Under the pieces are notes generated by a model. That model saw only the letters and a program-made list of their open reading frames with translations. It did not search any database and was not told the origin of the DNA. Source: Candidatus Obscuribacterales bacterium (GTDB lineage: Bacteria > Cyanobacteriota > Vampirovibrionia > Obscuribacterales > Obscuribacteraceae). From it: a stretch of 24,305 nt of DNA. Within the stretch, counting starts at the first letter, position 1. Each line of letters opens with the position of its first letter. Shown piece by piece: positions 5,782-13,766 of the stretch. Where the stretch lies: the NCBI GenBank assembly GCA_021732245.1, contig JAKFVJ010000061.1, forward strand, positions 1 through 24,305. The letters are read 5' to 3'. Position numbers and translations under genes: made by a program.

Positions 5782-7592
5782 TGAGTAGCTATTACGATCA
5801 ATTGGAATTAGCGGTGGATGCCGAAAAGTGTGCGGCGGTTCTTGTGACTGCCTTGAAGCAACTGGGCTGGCAGGAGTCATTCGTTAACAACGAGCTTCAG
5901 ACTATTAGTTCACAATTACAGCGAGAAGAAACCGTGCGCGGCGAACTGTGGCAATATCATTTTCTGCTCCGAGCCACTTGGGATAAGGCTGTTAGCGGTA
6001 CGTTTGTGGAAATAGAATTGTCCGAGCTCAACTTTGACTGGACTGAAGGAAGTTGCCACAAGCAGTTTGTAAGTCTGAAGGAAGCGCTGATCAAAGGCAT
6101 CTCCAGAGCGCCGGCAGAGTGCCCGGAAGGAACTGGTGCGCGCTGGAGTACAGAAAGGGAATTGCAAAATGCCGGATATTTGGCCGAGATCGGGAAGGGA
6201 CTTATCCTTGGACGTATCGGCAGCGATCTAGTACAGCTTGTCGAAGAAGACACAGTCAAGCATGCCTTGATCTGTGGACCAACCGGCGCCGGCAAAACCA
6301 GCGGTATTTTCATTCCGAACCTAATTGAGCGTACCAGTACAAGCGCTATCGTAACCGAAGCCACAGGCGGCAAAGGAATTGCTCACTTATACAAGCGCAC
6401 ATCCGGGTACAGATTCGCCAGCGGGCATCGAATTTACTATTTCAACCCGGATGATTTGCGCAGCCATAGAATAAATCCCCTGGCTATGGTGAAGACCTAC
6501 AGCCAGGCTGTGCGCGTAGTGGAAATAATCATGCAATCGACGACGATGGCGACGCACAAAGGCGATCAGTCATGGGAAATGTCCGAGAAACTTCTTTTAA
6601 CCTCTCTTATTCTGCACGCATCCGGTGAGAGCGCAGGTGGTCATTGCAATCTGGGACGAGTAAGAGATTTGTTGTTCCAAGGACAAGACAAAGTGGCCAA
6701 CCTACTTGCTGATAGTCCGGTGGTGGAAGCGGAGGCTTCATATCGGGGTTTTCTCAAAAATTCGACTGAAGCCTATCGCAATCTGGTGGCGCAAGGGTTG
6801 GTCACACGTCTTTCATTATGGGGTGATCCACGCATCAGGGCGTTAACTGAGGCGAATGACATAGACTTTCTCAATCTTGGAAGAGAACTATTCACGTTGT
6901 ATTTGAGCGTGCCAGCGGGCAAGCCAGAACTAAAGCCATTGGCTTCGCTGATATTCAATCTAGTGTTTGACGTTCTAACGCAACAGCGCTTTGAGTTTCC
7001 ATTGGCGCTGTTCTTGGACGAGTTCGCCAACTTCGGCTATGTACGCGGAATGCCGCAAAAACTGACCATTCTGCGGCACGATGGTATTCCGGCGGTGCTC
7101 GGCATTCAGGACTACACGCAACTAGAAATCGTCTATGGAAAGGAAGCAGGCTTGTTTCTCAGTCAACCTGGAACGCGGATATTTTTCCGCCCGAATGATC
7201 TGAAAACCGCAGAAGGGATTAGTCGAGCGTTGGGCATGGCCGGAGAAAAGGTGAAGGTGACCAGTTCAGGACAGTTGCAAGAGACTCGCGAAAGAAAGTA
7301 CCTTCTGCCACCAGAGGAATTACTATCGCTTGAGCCGTCTGAGCTGATTGCCTTCATGCCCAAAACGCGACCGGTAAAACTTGGCGTCATTGGCTGGCAG
7401 GCGTACAAGGATGCGACGGATTTCGATATCTACCCACTGCCAGAGCCAAGATTGCTTGAGGTGGATGAAACACTGAAGAAGAGAGAGAAGAACTCAGTTC
7501 AGTTTTTCGTTGAGGAATTGTGCCGGCAGCCGATAGAACCGGTATCGAAAGACGATGGTCCAAGAGAGATGGCCGGGGGGTGGGAATGTTAG
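5781..7592 (+). CDS. Type IV coupling protein (VirD4/TraG-like ATPase) lacking membrane helices
   Basis: The 603-residue protein has Walker A GPTGAGKT at residues 166-173 and Walker B ALFLDEFANFG with D413 and E414, then QDYTQLEIVYG and a late FRPND segment, the order seen in the VirD4/TraG family that delivers relaxase-DNA to a type IV channel. Family members usually begin with two membrane helices; here residues 1-160 are hydrophilic and mixed, with no membrane segment. The start at 5781 was chosen because it forms an ATGA overlap with the relaxase stop; an upstream in-frame ATG at 5691 would lie inside the relaxase gene. The small membrane protein encoded next may provide the anchor. Confidence 0.9.
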   Translation: MSSYYDQLELAVDAEKCAAVLVTALKQLGWQESFVNNELQTISSQLQREETVRGELWQYHFLLRATWDKAVSGTFVEIELSELNFDWTEGSCHKQFVSLKEALIKGISRAPAECPEGTGARWSTERELQNAGYLAEIGKGLILGRIGSDLVQLVEEDTVKHALICGPTGAGKTSGIFIPNLIERTSTSAIVTEATGGKGIAHLYKRTSGYRFASGHRIYYFNPDDLRSHRINPLAMVKTYSQAVRVVEIIMQSTTMATHKGDQSWEMSEKLLLTSLILHASGESAGGHCNLGRVRDLLFQGQDKVANLLADSPVVEAEASYRGFLKNSTEAYRNLVAQGLVTRLSLWGDPRIRALTEANDIDFLNLGRELFTLYLSVPAGKPELKPLASLIFNLVFDVLTQQRFEFPLALFLDEFANFGYVRGMPQKLTILRHDGIPAVLGIQDYTQLEIVYGKEAGLFLSQPGTRIFFRPNDLKTAEGISRALGMAGEKVKVTSSGQLQETRERKYLLPPEELLSLEPSELIAFMPKTRPVKLGVIGWQAYKDATDFDIYPLPEPRLLEVDETLKKREKNSVQFFVEELCRQPIEPVSKDDGPREMAGGWEC

Positions 7593-8212
7593 CCAAGATT
7601 GTAGGAGTACCGCTCGGATTCATTGTGTTTGTTTCTGTGAGCTGGATCGGCAGTTACTTTTTAGACTTCGGAGTTCCGCCCATAATTGGCTGTGTATGTG
7701 GCGGCGGCGTTTGGTATTTCTTTCGCTGCATTGATGATCGGCGACTCGATGCTTTGCTGCGTCCAAAACCGGCAATATGGCATGTGCCAATGCCGGTTGC
7801 CTGGGGGATTCTAAAAGACGTATTTGACGGGTCCATAGTGCGCACCAAAGAAGGAGTGATTGCCGCCTGGTCGATGAAACGCGAGGACAAATCGCGGGGG
7901 CAGTTGGCGGCAGTCCTTAATCTGTTGGAGCACGGTGGTTGTGGTCCTAATGGGGCGATTGTTCCACAAACGATCGCGGCAAATGCACAATTGACTCCTC
8001 ATGGATCAACAACCGGTGTGACATTGACATTCGAGATCTTTGCGCCGAGCGGCACAGATCTTGTCGAAGACATCATTCGCAAGTGCCAGCGAAGACTGCA
8101 ATCGGAAGTAACCGAGTATGGATTGATTAGGACGACGCATGAAGCTCAGCTCCCTGACGTAACGATAACGGACGAACAAGCAAGAGGTAATCGCTATGTG
8201 CAAGGAGGATGA
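7586..8212 (+). CDS. Small two-helix membrane protein of the mobilisation operon
   Basis: The 208-residue product is not a recognised family. It begins with two adjacent hydrophobic helices (residues about 3-25, LAKIVGVPLGFIVFV and onward, and about 30-46, PPIIGCVCGGGVWYFF), followed by a soluble domain with alternating strands and helices (LTFEIFAPSGTDLVEDIIRKCQRRL). The ATG at 7586 overlaps the coupling-protein stop (ATGTTAG) and has a G-rich site just before it; a longer reading from 7520 is less likely as it would extend through the coupling gene without a ribosome-binding site. The two-helix hairpin is what a VirD4 protein normally carries at its own N-terminus, so this may be its separate membrane anchor. 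Confidence 0.75.
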   Translation: MLAKIVGVPLGFIVFVSVSWIGSYFLDFGVPPIIGCVCGGGVWYFFRCIDDRRLDALLRPKPAIWHVPMPVAWGILKDVFDGSIVRTKEGVIAAWSMKREDKSRGQLAAVLNLLEHGGCGPNGAIVPQTIAANAQLTPHGSTTGVTLTFEIFAPSGTDLVEDIIRKCQRRLQSEVTEYGLIRTTHEAQLPDVTITDEQARGNRYVQGG

Positions 8213-9287
8213 TTCAGATGAAGTCAAAACATACAAATGCGCGGTTACAAGCGGCGAGCTGCATGCGAGCATGTCTCGGGCTGAAAATACCCAGACGGTC
8301 CGGCCGGAGGTAAGTAACGCCCCTCCGACGACTACGTTGCTACAGAAAATCACTTCGATAAATAAAATCGCAGCGATGGAAGAAGAGGCAAGCACATCAC
8401 GCAAGGCTGAATGCGAACGCTTGACTCAGGGTGCCGAGTTCCATATCGCGGCGAACAAACTGAATGAGTCCAAGCTACTTCTCGATCATGCCTTGATGAT
8501 TGCAGACGAGTGGTTTGAGAAAGAAGACTGGCAGAGACTAATAATTTTGTACAATCTGACTCGGGTAGAGCATCTGCTTGGCTCTCAGCGCCGCGCCAGA
8601 GAGCTTGCAGAACGATTGGTCGTTCTTCAACAGACAATGCTTGGAGTAAATAACATCGAAGTTGCTGACACCCTTGAGCTGCTGGGGATGATCAACCAGG
8701 TGCAACGGAATTTTGGTTGGTCTGAGATGCAGTACCAGAAAGCACTATTGATAAAAGAATATCTGTTTGGTCCGGAGCATTACCAGGTAGCGATCCTGCT
8801 GCGGAAACTTGCAACATTGCACTTCGATAAACAAGATTACGCCAAGTGCAAGACGCTGTTGTCCAAAGCATTGAACATGCGCAAGGCGCTAGGCAATGTC
8901 CAAGATGACGAACTGGGAAGCATCCTTCATCAATTAGCGAGTGTGTTTTACGCTGAGTGCAATTACGCACAATCAGAAAATTACTACAACAAAGCTTTGC
9001 GCCTGCGAAAAAAACTCTTTGGCAATGAATCGCTGGCAGTAGCTGAGACCCTCGGTGGATTGGGCAAACTGTTTTGCGCGACGAAGAGATTTGCTAAGGC
9101 GGAACGGTCGCTCAATCGTGCCCTTCGAAATCAGGTGGCTGTCTTCGGCAACCATCACAAAGAGGTAGGAACCACTTTGGCAAGACTGTCCGGTGTTCAT
9201 CGAGCGCAAGGGCGATTTGAAAAGGCGAATCAGTTATGCAGCCAGGCGATGGCTTGTAAAACTTTGCCAAAAGAGAGCGAAACATAA
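8196..9287 (+). CDS. TPR protein (kinesin-light-chain type repeats)
   Basis: The 363-residue protein has a charged, disordered N-terminus of about 70 residues, followed by at least six TPRs of the long kinesin-light-chain kind (42-residue spacing), for example YQVAILLRKLATLHFDKQDY with the A and B helix pattern, then YYNKALRLRKKLFG and AERSLNRALRNQVAVFG. Such repeats act as protein-binding scaffolds in the cytoplasm; no enzymatic domain is visible. The start overlaps the preceding gene by 17 bases with AAGAGG upstream, and the stop overlaps the next start (TAATG), so it is locked into the mobilisation operon. A role in substrate recruitment or as cargo cannot be separated. Confidence 0.85.
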   Translation: MCKEDDSDEVKTYKCAVTSGELHASMSRAENTQTVRPEVSNAPPTTTLLQKITSINKIAAMEEEASTSRKAECERLTQGAEFHIAANKLNESKLLLDHALMIADEWFEKEDWQRLIILYNLTRVEHLLGSQRRARELAERLVVLQQTMLGVNNIEVADTLELLGMINQVQRNFGWSEMQYQKALLIKEYLFGPEHYQVAILLRKLATLHFDKQDYAKCKTLLSKALNMRKALGNVQDDELGSILHQLASVFYAECNYAQSENYYNKALRLRKKLFGNESLAVAETLGGLGKLFCATKRFAKAERSLNRALRNQVAVFGNHHKEVGTTLARLSGVHRAQGRFEKANQLCSQAMACKTLPKESET

Positions 9288-9316
9288 TGGCAGATTTGCC
9301 GGCAAGGAGAATTGTT

Positions 9317-10357
9317 ATGCCAAAGAAGAAGAGAGTGAGCCGTAAGGCAACTACACCACGCCACAAAGCTACAGGAGAGGATAAATCAAATGGCCGTGAC
9401 GGAGACAACCCTGAGTTCATAGTAGCGCTAGGAACGGGCGCAGAAAGTGATCCTGAGGCCGTGATTGTCAGTCCTCCTGCAGTGAGGGAAGAAGGACTTC
9501 TCAGAGCGATACGGGTTGGGCTTGGAGTGAAAGCGCCGGACGAGCGATTGAATCAGGTACTTGTCGATCAGATGCTTGATCTCGGGATACTGCGCTACAA
9601 AGCAAAGCAGTATAGAGATGCCATTGATGTTTTCAATCAAGTTCTTTCGATTGATAGCGAAAGCGCAGAAGCATATAGCAGTCGTGGAGCGTCCAAAGTA
9701 GGGCTGGGGGAAAGTACGGAAGCGCTTATTGATTGCAATCGTGCATTGGAGCTAGACCCCAACCTGGCATCTGGATACAACAATCGGGGATTTGCTCTGC
9801 TGACACTAGGCAATATCTACGGTGCGTTGGATGACTTAAATAAGGCGTTGGAATTGGACCCTGAACATGTATCGGCTTACAACAATCGCGGATATGTGGC
9901 TTATCTCTTGGGGGAACTGGAGTCTGCCATTCAAGATTATGATCGAGCACTGAGTCTTAATCCGAATTTTGCGCAGGTGTACAACAATCGGGGAATGGTG
10001 AAAATGAAACTCGGAGAATTCGAGAGTGCCTTTGCCGACTACGACAAAGCGCTGTTTCTCGATCCAACTGCAAAAGAGACTTACTACAATCGAGGCTGCA
10101 CCAAACAACGAGTTGGTGATCATGAATCAGCAATTCCTGACTTCGATGCAGCAATCCAGCTCGATCCAACATGGCCTCATGCGTACTTCAATCGCGGAGT
10201 AGCAAAACACAACACGGGTGATTACGCTGGAGCTTTAGCAGACTATGCCCAGGCAGCCAATGTTGGGAAGCAAAACAAACTATGCCAGAAACATGCTGTG
10301 CACAGACGAGGAGGATACCGCCGCTGGTTCAGTCGTCCGCCGGGCTCCCTTCGCTAG
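9317..10357 (+). CDS. TPR protein
   Basis: After a basic, disordered N-terminus (MPKKKRVSRKA), residues about 85-325 hold seven canonical 34-residue TPRs with the recurring phrase A/GYNNRG...LG....A..D...AL.L(D/N)P, a protein-binding superhelix. The start at 9317 was chosen because AAGGAG lies seven bases upstream; an ATG at 9287, overlapping the previous stop, would add ten residues. The final 25 residues (from CQKHAVHRRGG) are Arg-rich and unlike the TPR body, so a frameshift near 10270 has altered the original C-terminus or the tail is simply unusual. It ends the overlapping gene series that starts with the relaxase. Confidence 0.85.
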   Translation: MPKKKRVSRKATTPRHKATGEDKSNGRDGDNPEFIVALGTGAESDPEAVIVSPPAVREEGLLRAIRVGLGVKAPDERLNQVLVDQMLDLGILRYKAKQYRDAIDVFNQVLSIDSESAEAYSSRGASKVGLGESTEALIDCNRALELDPNLASGYNNRGFALLTLGNIYGALDDLNKALELDPEHVSAYNNRGYVAYLLGELESAIQDYDRALSLNPNFAQVYNNRGMVKMKLGEFESAFADYDKALFLDPTAKETYYNRGCTKQRVGDHESAIPDFDAAIQLDPTWPHAYFNRGVAKHNTGDYAGALADYAQAANVGKQNKLCQKHAVHRRGGYRRWFSRPPGSLR

Positions 10358-10399
10358 GGTATGGTATGGCAACTCTTTTGGTAGCCGGAGAGCATACCC
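10357..10399. repeat. Stem-loop after the TPR genes
   Basis: GGGTATG (10357-10363) and CATACCC (10393-10399) form a 7-bp stem with a 29-base loop that can pair partly. No T-run follows, so it is not a classical terminator, but it marks the end of the mobilisation operon. Confidence 0.3.
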
Positions 10400-10433
10400 A
10401 GATTAGCGATCCAACGAGACAGCTTGACAGGAA

Positions 10434-10460
10434 TTGAAGTTCTGCTTGGAAAATGATAAT
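10434..10460 (+). promoter_or_regulatory. Possible promoter of the peptide/HExxH unit
   Basis: TTGAAG (10434-10439) and GATAAT (10455-10460) are spaced by 15 bases, 36 bases before the small-peptide start. A TTGACA at 10424 is a stronger box but is 25 bases from the same -10, too far. The site suggests that the following three genes form their own transcription unit. Confidence 0.35.
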
Positions 10461-10495
10461 TTGCACGCCGGTGCCGGTATTTTGAGGGAGTGAGC

Positions 10496-10750
10496 ATGTC
10501 CAGCGAACAAGAGAAAAAAGAGGCGCTAGCGGAGGCCGCTAAGAACGCTGCAAAGGCGACACAGGAGGCTGCGGATCAACTCCAAAAGGTTGCAAAAAAG
10601 CAGTCTGAGGACAGTGCCTTGGAAGCAGCAAAGGCAGCTCTTCGTGCGGCGGAGAACATAAAGAAGTATCTAGACTCGCACAATGACTTCACTCAGGTCT
10701 CTCAACTTCCGAGCCGGGTAATGCTGATTCATGACAAAGACGAAGATTGA
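10496..10750 (+). CDS. Small helical peptide; candidate substrate of the HExxH enzymes
   Basis: The 84-residue product is rich in Ala, Lys, Glu and Gln and would form long amphipathic helices over residues 3-60 (EALAEAAKNAAKATQEAADQ pattern), followed by a short different tail, SQLPSRVMLIHDKDED. A helical leader with a distinct short C-terminus is how many ribosomally made, modified peptides are laid out. GAGGGAG lies five bases before the ATG; a GTG at 10490 is an alternative start. Its 3' end overlaps the next gene by 20 bases. The link to the two HExxH proteins is an inference from position and shape; a plain helical accessory protein is the alternative. Confidence 0.65.
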   Translation: MSSEQEKKEALAEAAKNAAKATQEAADQLQKVAKKQSEDSALEAAKAALRAAENIKKYLDSHNDFTQVSQLPSRVMLIHDKDED

Positions 10751-11597
10751 GTCAGTAAAGAAGACAATCTATATAAATTTGCCCGACTGGATCTTGCAGC
10801 CATTTTCGTCTGCTCGCGTGGAGACAAACGCGGCTCAGATAGTTCGTTTTGTTGATCCAAACAATGCTGGTGGCGATCTGAGACGATGCTTCTTACACTC
10901 GATCAACCAACTTCAAAAGTTTCGCTTCCAGTACCTTGAAGAGTCAATGGTTTGCTTTTCCAATTGCTCACAACCATACGAAAAGCTCACGCTGCAGCAC
11001 GTAATGAGCCGACAACTTCCTTTAGATTATGTGTATGCGGATAACGAGCATGAGCACCTTGCAAGTGCGACGCAAACGGGGCTAGATCTATTACACGAGG
11101 TTGACGAGTCCCTCTATAGCGCGTTTACAACAATCATCGGCTGCATTTTATTCGGCAAATGCCCGACCCTAGCAGGCGGGAGTGTTTCCGACATTATCGG
11201 AGTAATTTGGCTGAATCCTCGCAGAGACTGGCGCACCATTGACTTTGCAGAAAATCTTCTGCACGAATACGTTCATCATTGTCTTTTCTTGGAAGAGATG
11301 GTGTGGACGATATTTTCAGAAACTGTTCCCCGTATGCATGAGGATGATGCGCTAGTTACCAGTTCAATATTGAAGATCAAGCGTGGCTACGACCGTAGCT
11401 ATCATTCAGCCTTTGTAGCTTACGCAATTGCACATTTCTACTTGGCTATAGACGAACGATCCAAAGCTCGTGAGTTGCTTTCTGGTGCGTTGGAAACTGC
11501 ACTCGAACTTCGTCAAAAGCAGCAGTTTCTGACTGAGCATGGTCGCAAGATGTTGACCGAGCTAATAACGGGTTGTATGGGAGGTGCCAAATGCTAA
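10731..11597 (+). CDS. HExxH-domain protein, aKG-HExxH peptide beta-hydroxylase-like (first copy)
   Basis: The 288-residue protein has H178-E179-Y-V-H182 with a further H183 and E188, preceded by a conserved GGSVSDIIGVIWLNP segment (about 149-163) and followed by DRSYHSAFVAYAIAHFY, where H225 is the likely third metal ligand. This order matches the HEXXH-motif family annotated as alpha-ketoglutarate-dependent peptide beta-hydroxylases found with ribosomally made peptides; a metallopeptidase cannot be excluded from the motif alone. The family is normally found as one copy; here a diverged second copy follows at once. The start overlaps the small-peptide gene by 20 bases and has only a weak ribosome-binding site, which fits translational coupling to the peptide. 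Confidence 0.75.
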   Translation: MTKTKIESVKKTIYINLPDWILQPFSSARVETNAAQIVRFVDPNNAGGDLRRCFLHSINQLQKFRFQYLEESMVCFSNCSQPYEKLTLQHVMSRQLPLDYVYADNEHEHLASATQTGLDLLHEVDESLYSAFTTIIGCILFGKCPTLAGGSVSDIIGVIWLNPRRDWRTIDFAENLLHEYVHHCLFLEEMVWTIFSETVPRMHEDDALVTSSILKIKRGYDRSYHSAFVAYAIAHFYLAIDERSKARELLSGALETALELRQKQQFLTEHGRKMLTELITGCMGGAKC

Positions 11598-12418
11598 GGT
11601 TCATGGAACTCAATCGTGTTCAGTCGAATATGCGATTCTTCGTGCAATACATCGATAGCAAGCTGCTCGAAACAGAATCACTGCGAGATTCATATTTTTC
11701 AGCACTTAATAGTGTCCAGAAGACAAAACTTGTCTGGATAAGAAATTCAAATACAGTACAGCTACTTTTTGACCATTCTGATCCGCTAACGGCCGGATTA
11801 CTCTGCAAATTGATGAATATAGAGAATCTAGGCGAAGAGAATGCATTATCAAACGAACGTGTTAATCACATTACGGAACAATTTGGCGAAGCAATCCAAC
11901 TCATTCAACTTAAGAATGCCGCACTTGGTCAGCTGTTTGAGTTACTGGTCGGAAATATTTGCTTTGCAAAATTGAAGGGACTTGGAGGCGCTAGCTTTGG
12001 TGACACACTTGGTGCCTTTTGGCTCAATCCTCCGAAAAGCTGGAAGAGCGTAGATTACTCCGAAGCTATTGTTCACGAGACGACACACCAAGCTTTGTTT
12101 CTCGAACAGATGGTTAACGGCATGTACACTGTGCCAGCAAGCGAATTCGGTAACGAAGAGAATTTGGTGTTGAGCGCCATTCGTAAAGTGAAAAGGCCTT
12201 TTGATCTTTCTTGGCATTCGGTTACCGTTGCAGTTGCTTTAGCCGAGTTCTATAGCGAACTCGGTGACAAGTCCAAAGCATCATCTTTCGCAGGGCCGGC
12301 AAGAACAACACTCGATGAGTTCAAGTCCAAGAAGGATCTGCTAAGCACAACCGGCTTAGACATTCTGGACGATTTGGATTCTCGCTGTCAGGCCTTTGAA
12401 CTAGCTCCCATCAGCTAG
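11591..12418 (+). CDS. HExxH-domain protein, aKG-HExxH peptide beta-hydroxylase-like (second copy)
   Basis: The 275-residue protein is a distant paralogue of its neighbour, with the same motif order: GGASFGDTLGAFWLNP (about 131-147), H162-E163-T-T-H166 followed by LFLEQM, and FDLSWHSVTVAVALAEFY with H209 as probable third ligand. The ATG at 11591 overlaps the previous stop (ATGCTAA) and has GGGAGGT five bases upstream; a TTG at 11573 is less likely. Keeping all three ligand positions argues that both copies are active rather than one being a decayed duplicate. Two such enzymes could act on different positions of one peptide or work as a heterodimer. Its stop codon overlaps the stop of the oppositely transcribed nucleotidyltransferase gene. 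Confidence 0.75.
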   Translation: MLRFMELNRVQSNMRFFVQYIDSKLLETESLRDSYFSALNSVQKTKLVWIRNSNTVQLLFDHSDPLTAGLLCKLMNIENLGEENALSNERVNHITEQFGEAIQLIQLKNAALGQLFELLVGNICFAKLKGLGGASFGDTLGAFWLNPPKSWKSVDYSEAIVHETTHQALFLEQMVNGMYTVPASEFGNEENLVLSAIRKVKRPFDLSWHSVTVAVALAEFYSELGDKSKASSFAGPARTTLDEFKSKKDLLSTTGLDILDDLDSRCQAFELAPIS

Positions 12419-13137
12419 GGTTGTTCGCTGAAGCAGATTTCCACCACTCTTTGGAGTGATTGGTTGACGAGATCAGTGTCCTGCATACTAAGCGAGAGCA
12501 ATTGCATTGCATGTGATAACTGTGGTTCGTTTTGTCGCAGATATGCGAATGCTTCTTTGGGTGATCTAAACCACATGCCGCGCAACTGGAAATACAATGG
12601 AATGAGCTGAGTTATAACTTGCGCTGCATAAAACTGTGCAAGTGGCTGGTCATATTGCTCGTGCGCCAGCTTGATGCGACGTAGCATTCGACGGCTCCAT
12701 ACTTGCAGGCGACCTCGTTCCTCCGGTGAAATTGAAGGAGGAGATTCAGATAGCAGCTCATGAAGCTCAGAAAGGAATGGAGCTAACTTCCCTGATTTAT
12801 CAAATAGCAATTGTCCACCAGCCAGGTGACTCCAATTAGCTCGAGGTGAGTCTAGAACTGTGTGCTGAGGCTCCACATAAATATCTAACGGTACGGCGGC
12901 GCTGTCGTCCCAAATACCAGTACTCTTTCCTTCAGCAATAGTCACTAAGACATCTAAGTCACTCGCTTCTGATTCGATGCCTTTGGCACGGGACCCGTAA
13001 ATAATGATCCCAACTACTTCCACAGCGAGAGACGTGTTCAGGAATTGAACCAGCTCCAATACATTTTCTGGTCGCCTGATTACACCCAAAAAGAGACTAG
13101 TCAGTTGATGAATATACGGTTTTGGAATTGTATCCAT
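12415..13137 (-). CDS. Nucleotidyltransferase-domain protein with helical C-terminal domain
   Basis: The 240-residue protein shows the polymerase-beta-like nucleotidyltransferase signature: IIIYGSRAKG with G48-S49, then SDLDVLV with D60 and D62, and PLDIYVE with the third carboxylate D85. The second half (about 120-240) is an all-helical bundle with LAQFYAAQVITQLIPLYFQLRG, like the HEPN-type substrate-binding domains of this superfamily. It probably transfers a nucleotide to RNA, protein or a small molecule; the catalytic set is complete. It follows the gene at 13140-13766 by two bases and is surely co-transcribed with it. The pair could be a toxin-antitoxin or defence couple, as the MNT superfamily often is, or an aminoglycoside-nucleotidyltransferase-like enzyme. 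Confidence 0.8.
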   Translation of the reverse strand: MDTIPKPYIHQLTSLFLGVIRRPENVLELVQFLNTSLAVEVVGIIIYGSRAKGIESEASDLDVLVTIAEGKSTGIWDDSAAVPLDIYVEPQHTVLDSPRANWSHLAGGQLLFDKSGKLAPFLSELHELLSESPPSISPEERGRLQVWSRRMLRRIKLAHEQYDQPLAQFYAAQVITQLIPLYFQLRGMWFRSPKEAFAYLRQNEPQLSHAMQLLSLSMQDTDLVNQSLQRVVEICFSEQP

Positions 13138-13139
13138 GT

Positions 13140-13766
13140 TCAGTAAATCCAGTGTGCTTGCTTACCGCATGTAATGCACTTTGCATCAGCAGTTTCGGCA
13201 GCGCGAAGTTGTACGGCAGCATTGTTTACGTGTTCCATGCAAAATCTGTAAAGCCCCTTCTCATCCCATTCAAAGACGTTGAGAGAATTTCTCAAAAGTT
13301 TCTCAAGACGTGCATTAACTTCTGGTACATGGACTCTCACATAGGGGCCTTCTTTCTCGTCGCCACCTTCATCGGGAAGCCAGGTATTGTTTCCAATCAA
13401 CTGGTACAGCTCATTGAGCAGCTTCGGATCAGGCTCATACCAGACACTTTTTGAGAATTTGATGAAAAGGTTAGGCTTGGGCGGGCGTCCACCTTTGGCG
13501 CCATTCGCGGCAGCCGCAGCTCTTTTAGCCTCGGAAGTCGATGCACCACCTTTGGTGCCCCCGCGCGCTCCCAGAATTGAGGCAACACTTTCGACCTGGG
13601 TAACGGTGAAAGTAGTACCGCTAAGAAACTGATCTAGCTTGGCTTCCAGGCGCTCAGTGTTAGCGCTTAGTTCTCGCCCTTTTGCATTCATGTAGAAACG
13701 GATCGTATGAAGCGCAAGGGAAGCTTCATTCTCGTCTAAATTAACTACCCTTTTTTCGTCTTTCAT
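13140..13766 (-). CDS. Hypothetical protein with AT-hook-like motif, partner of the nucleotidyltransferase
   Basis: Not recognised. The 208-residue protein has an N-terminal helical part (about 1-65), a basic Ala/Gly linker with KRAAAAANGAKGGRPPK at 81-97, where GGRPPK resembles an AT-hook that binds the DNA minor groove, then a mixed domain, and ends in KCITCGKQAHWIY, a CxxC followed by His that could hold a metal. It leads a two-gene unit with the nucleotidyltransferase, separated by two bases. A DNA-binding regulator or antitoxin for that enzyme is an inference. AGGA about ten bases before the ATG serves as ribosome-binding site. Confidence 0.7.
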   Translation of the reverse strand: MKDEKRVVNLDENEASLALHTIRFYMNAKGRELSANTERLEAKLDQFLSGTTFTVTQVESVASILGARGGTKGGASTSEAKRAAAAANGAKGGRPPKPNLFIKFSKSVWYEPDPKLLNELYQLIGNNTWLPDEGGDEKEGPYVRVHVPEVNARLEKLLRNSLNVFEWDEKGLYRFCMEHVNNAAVQLRAAETADAKCITCGKQAHWIY

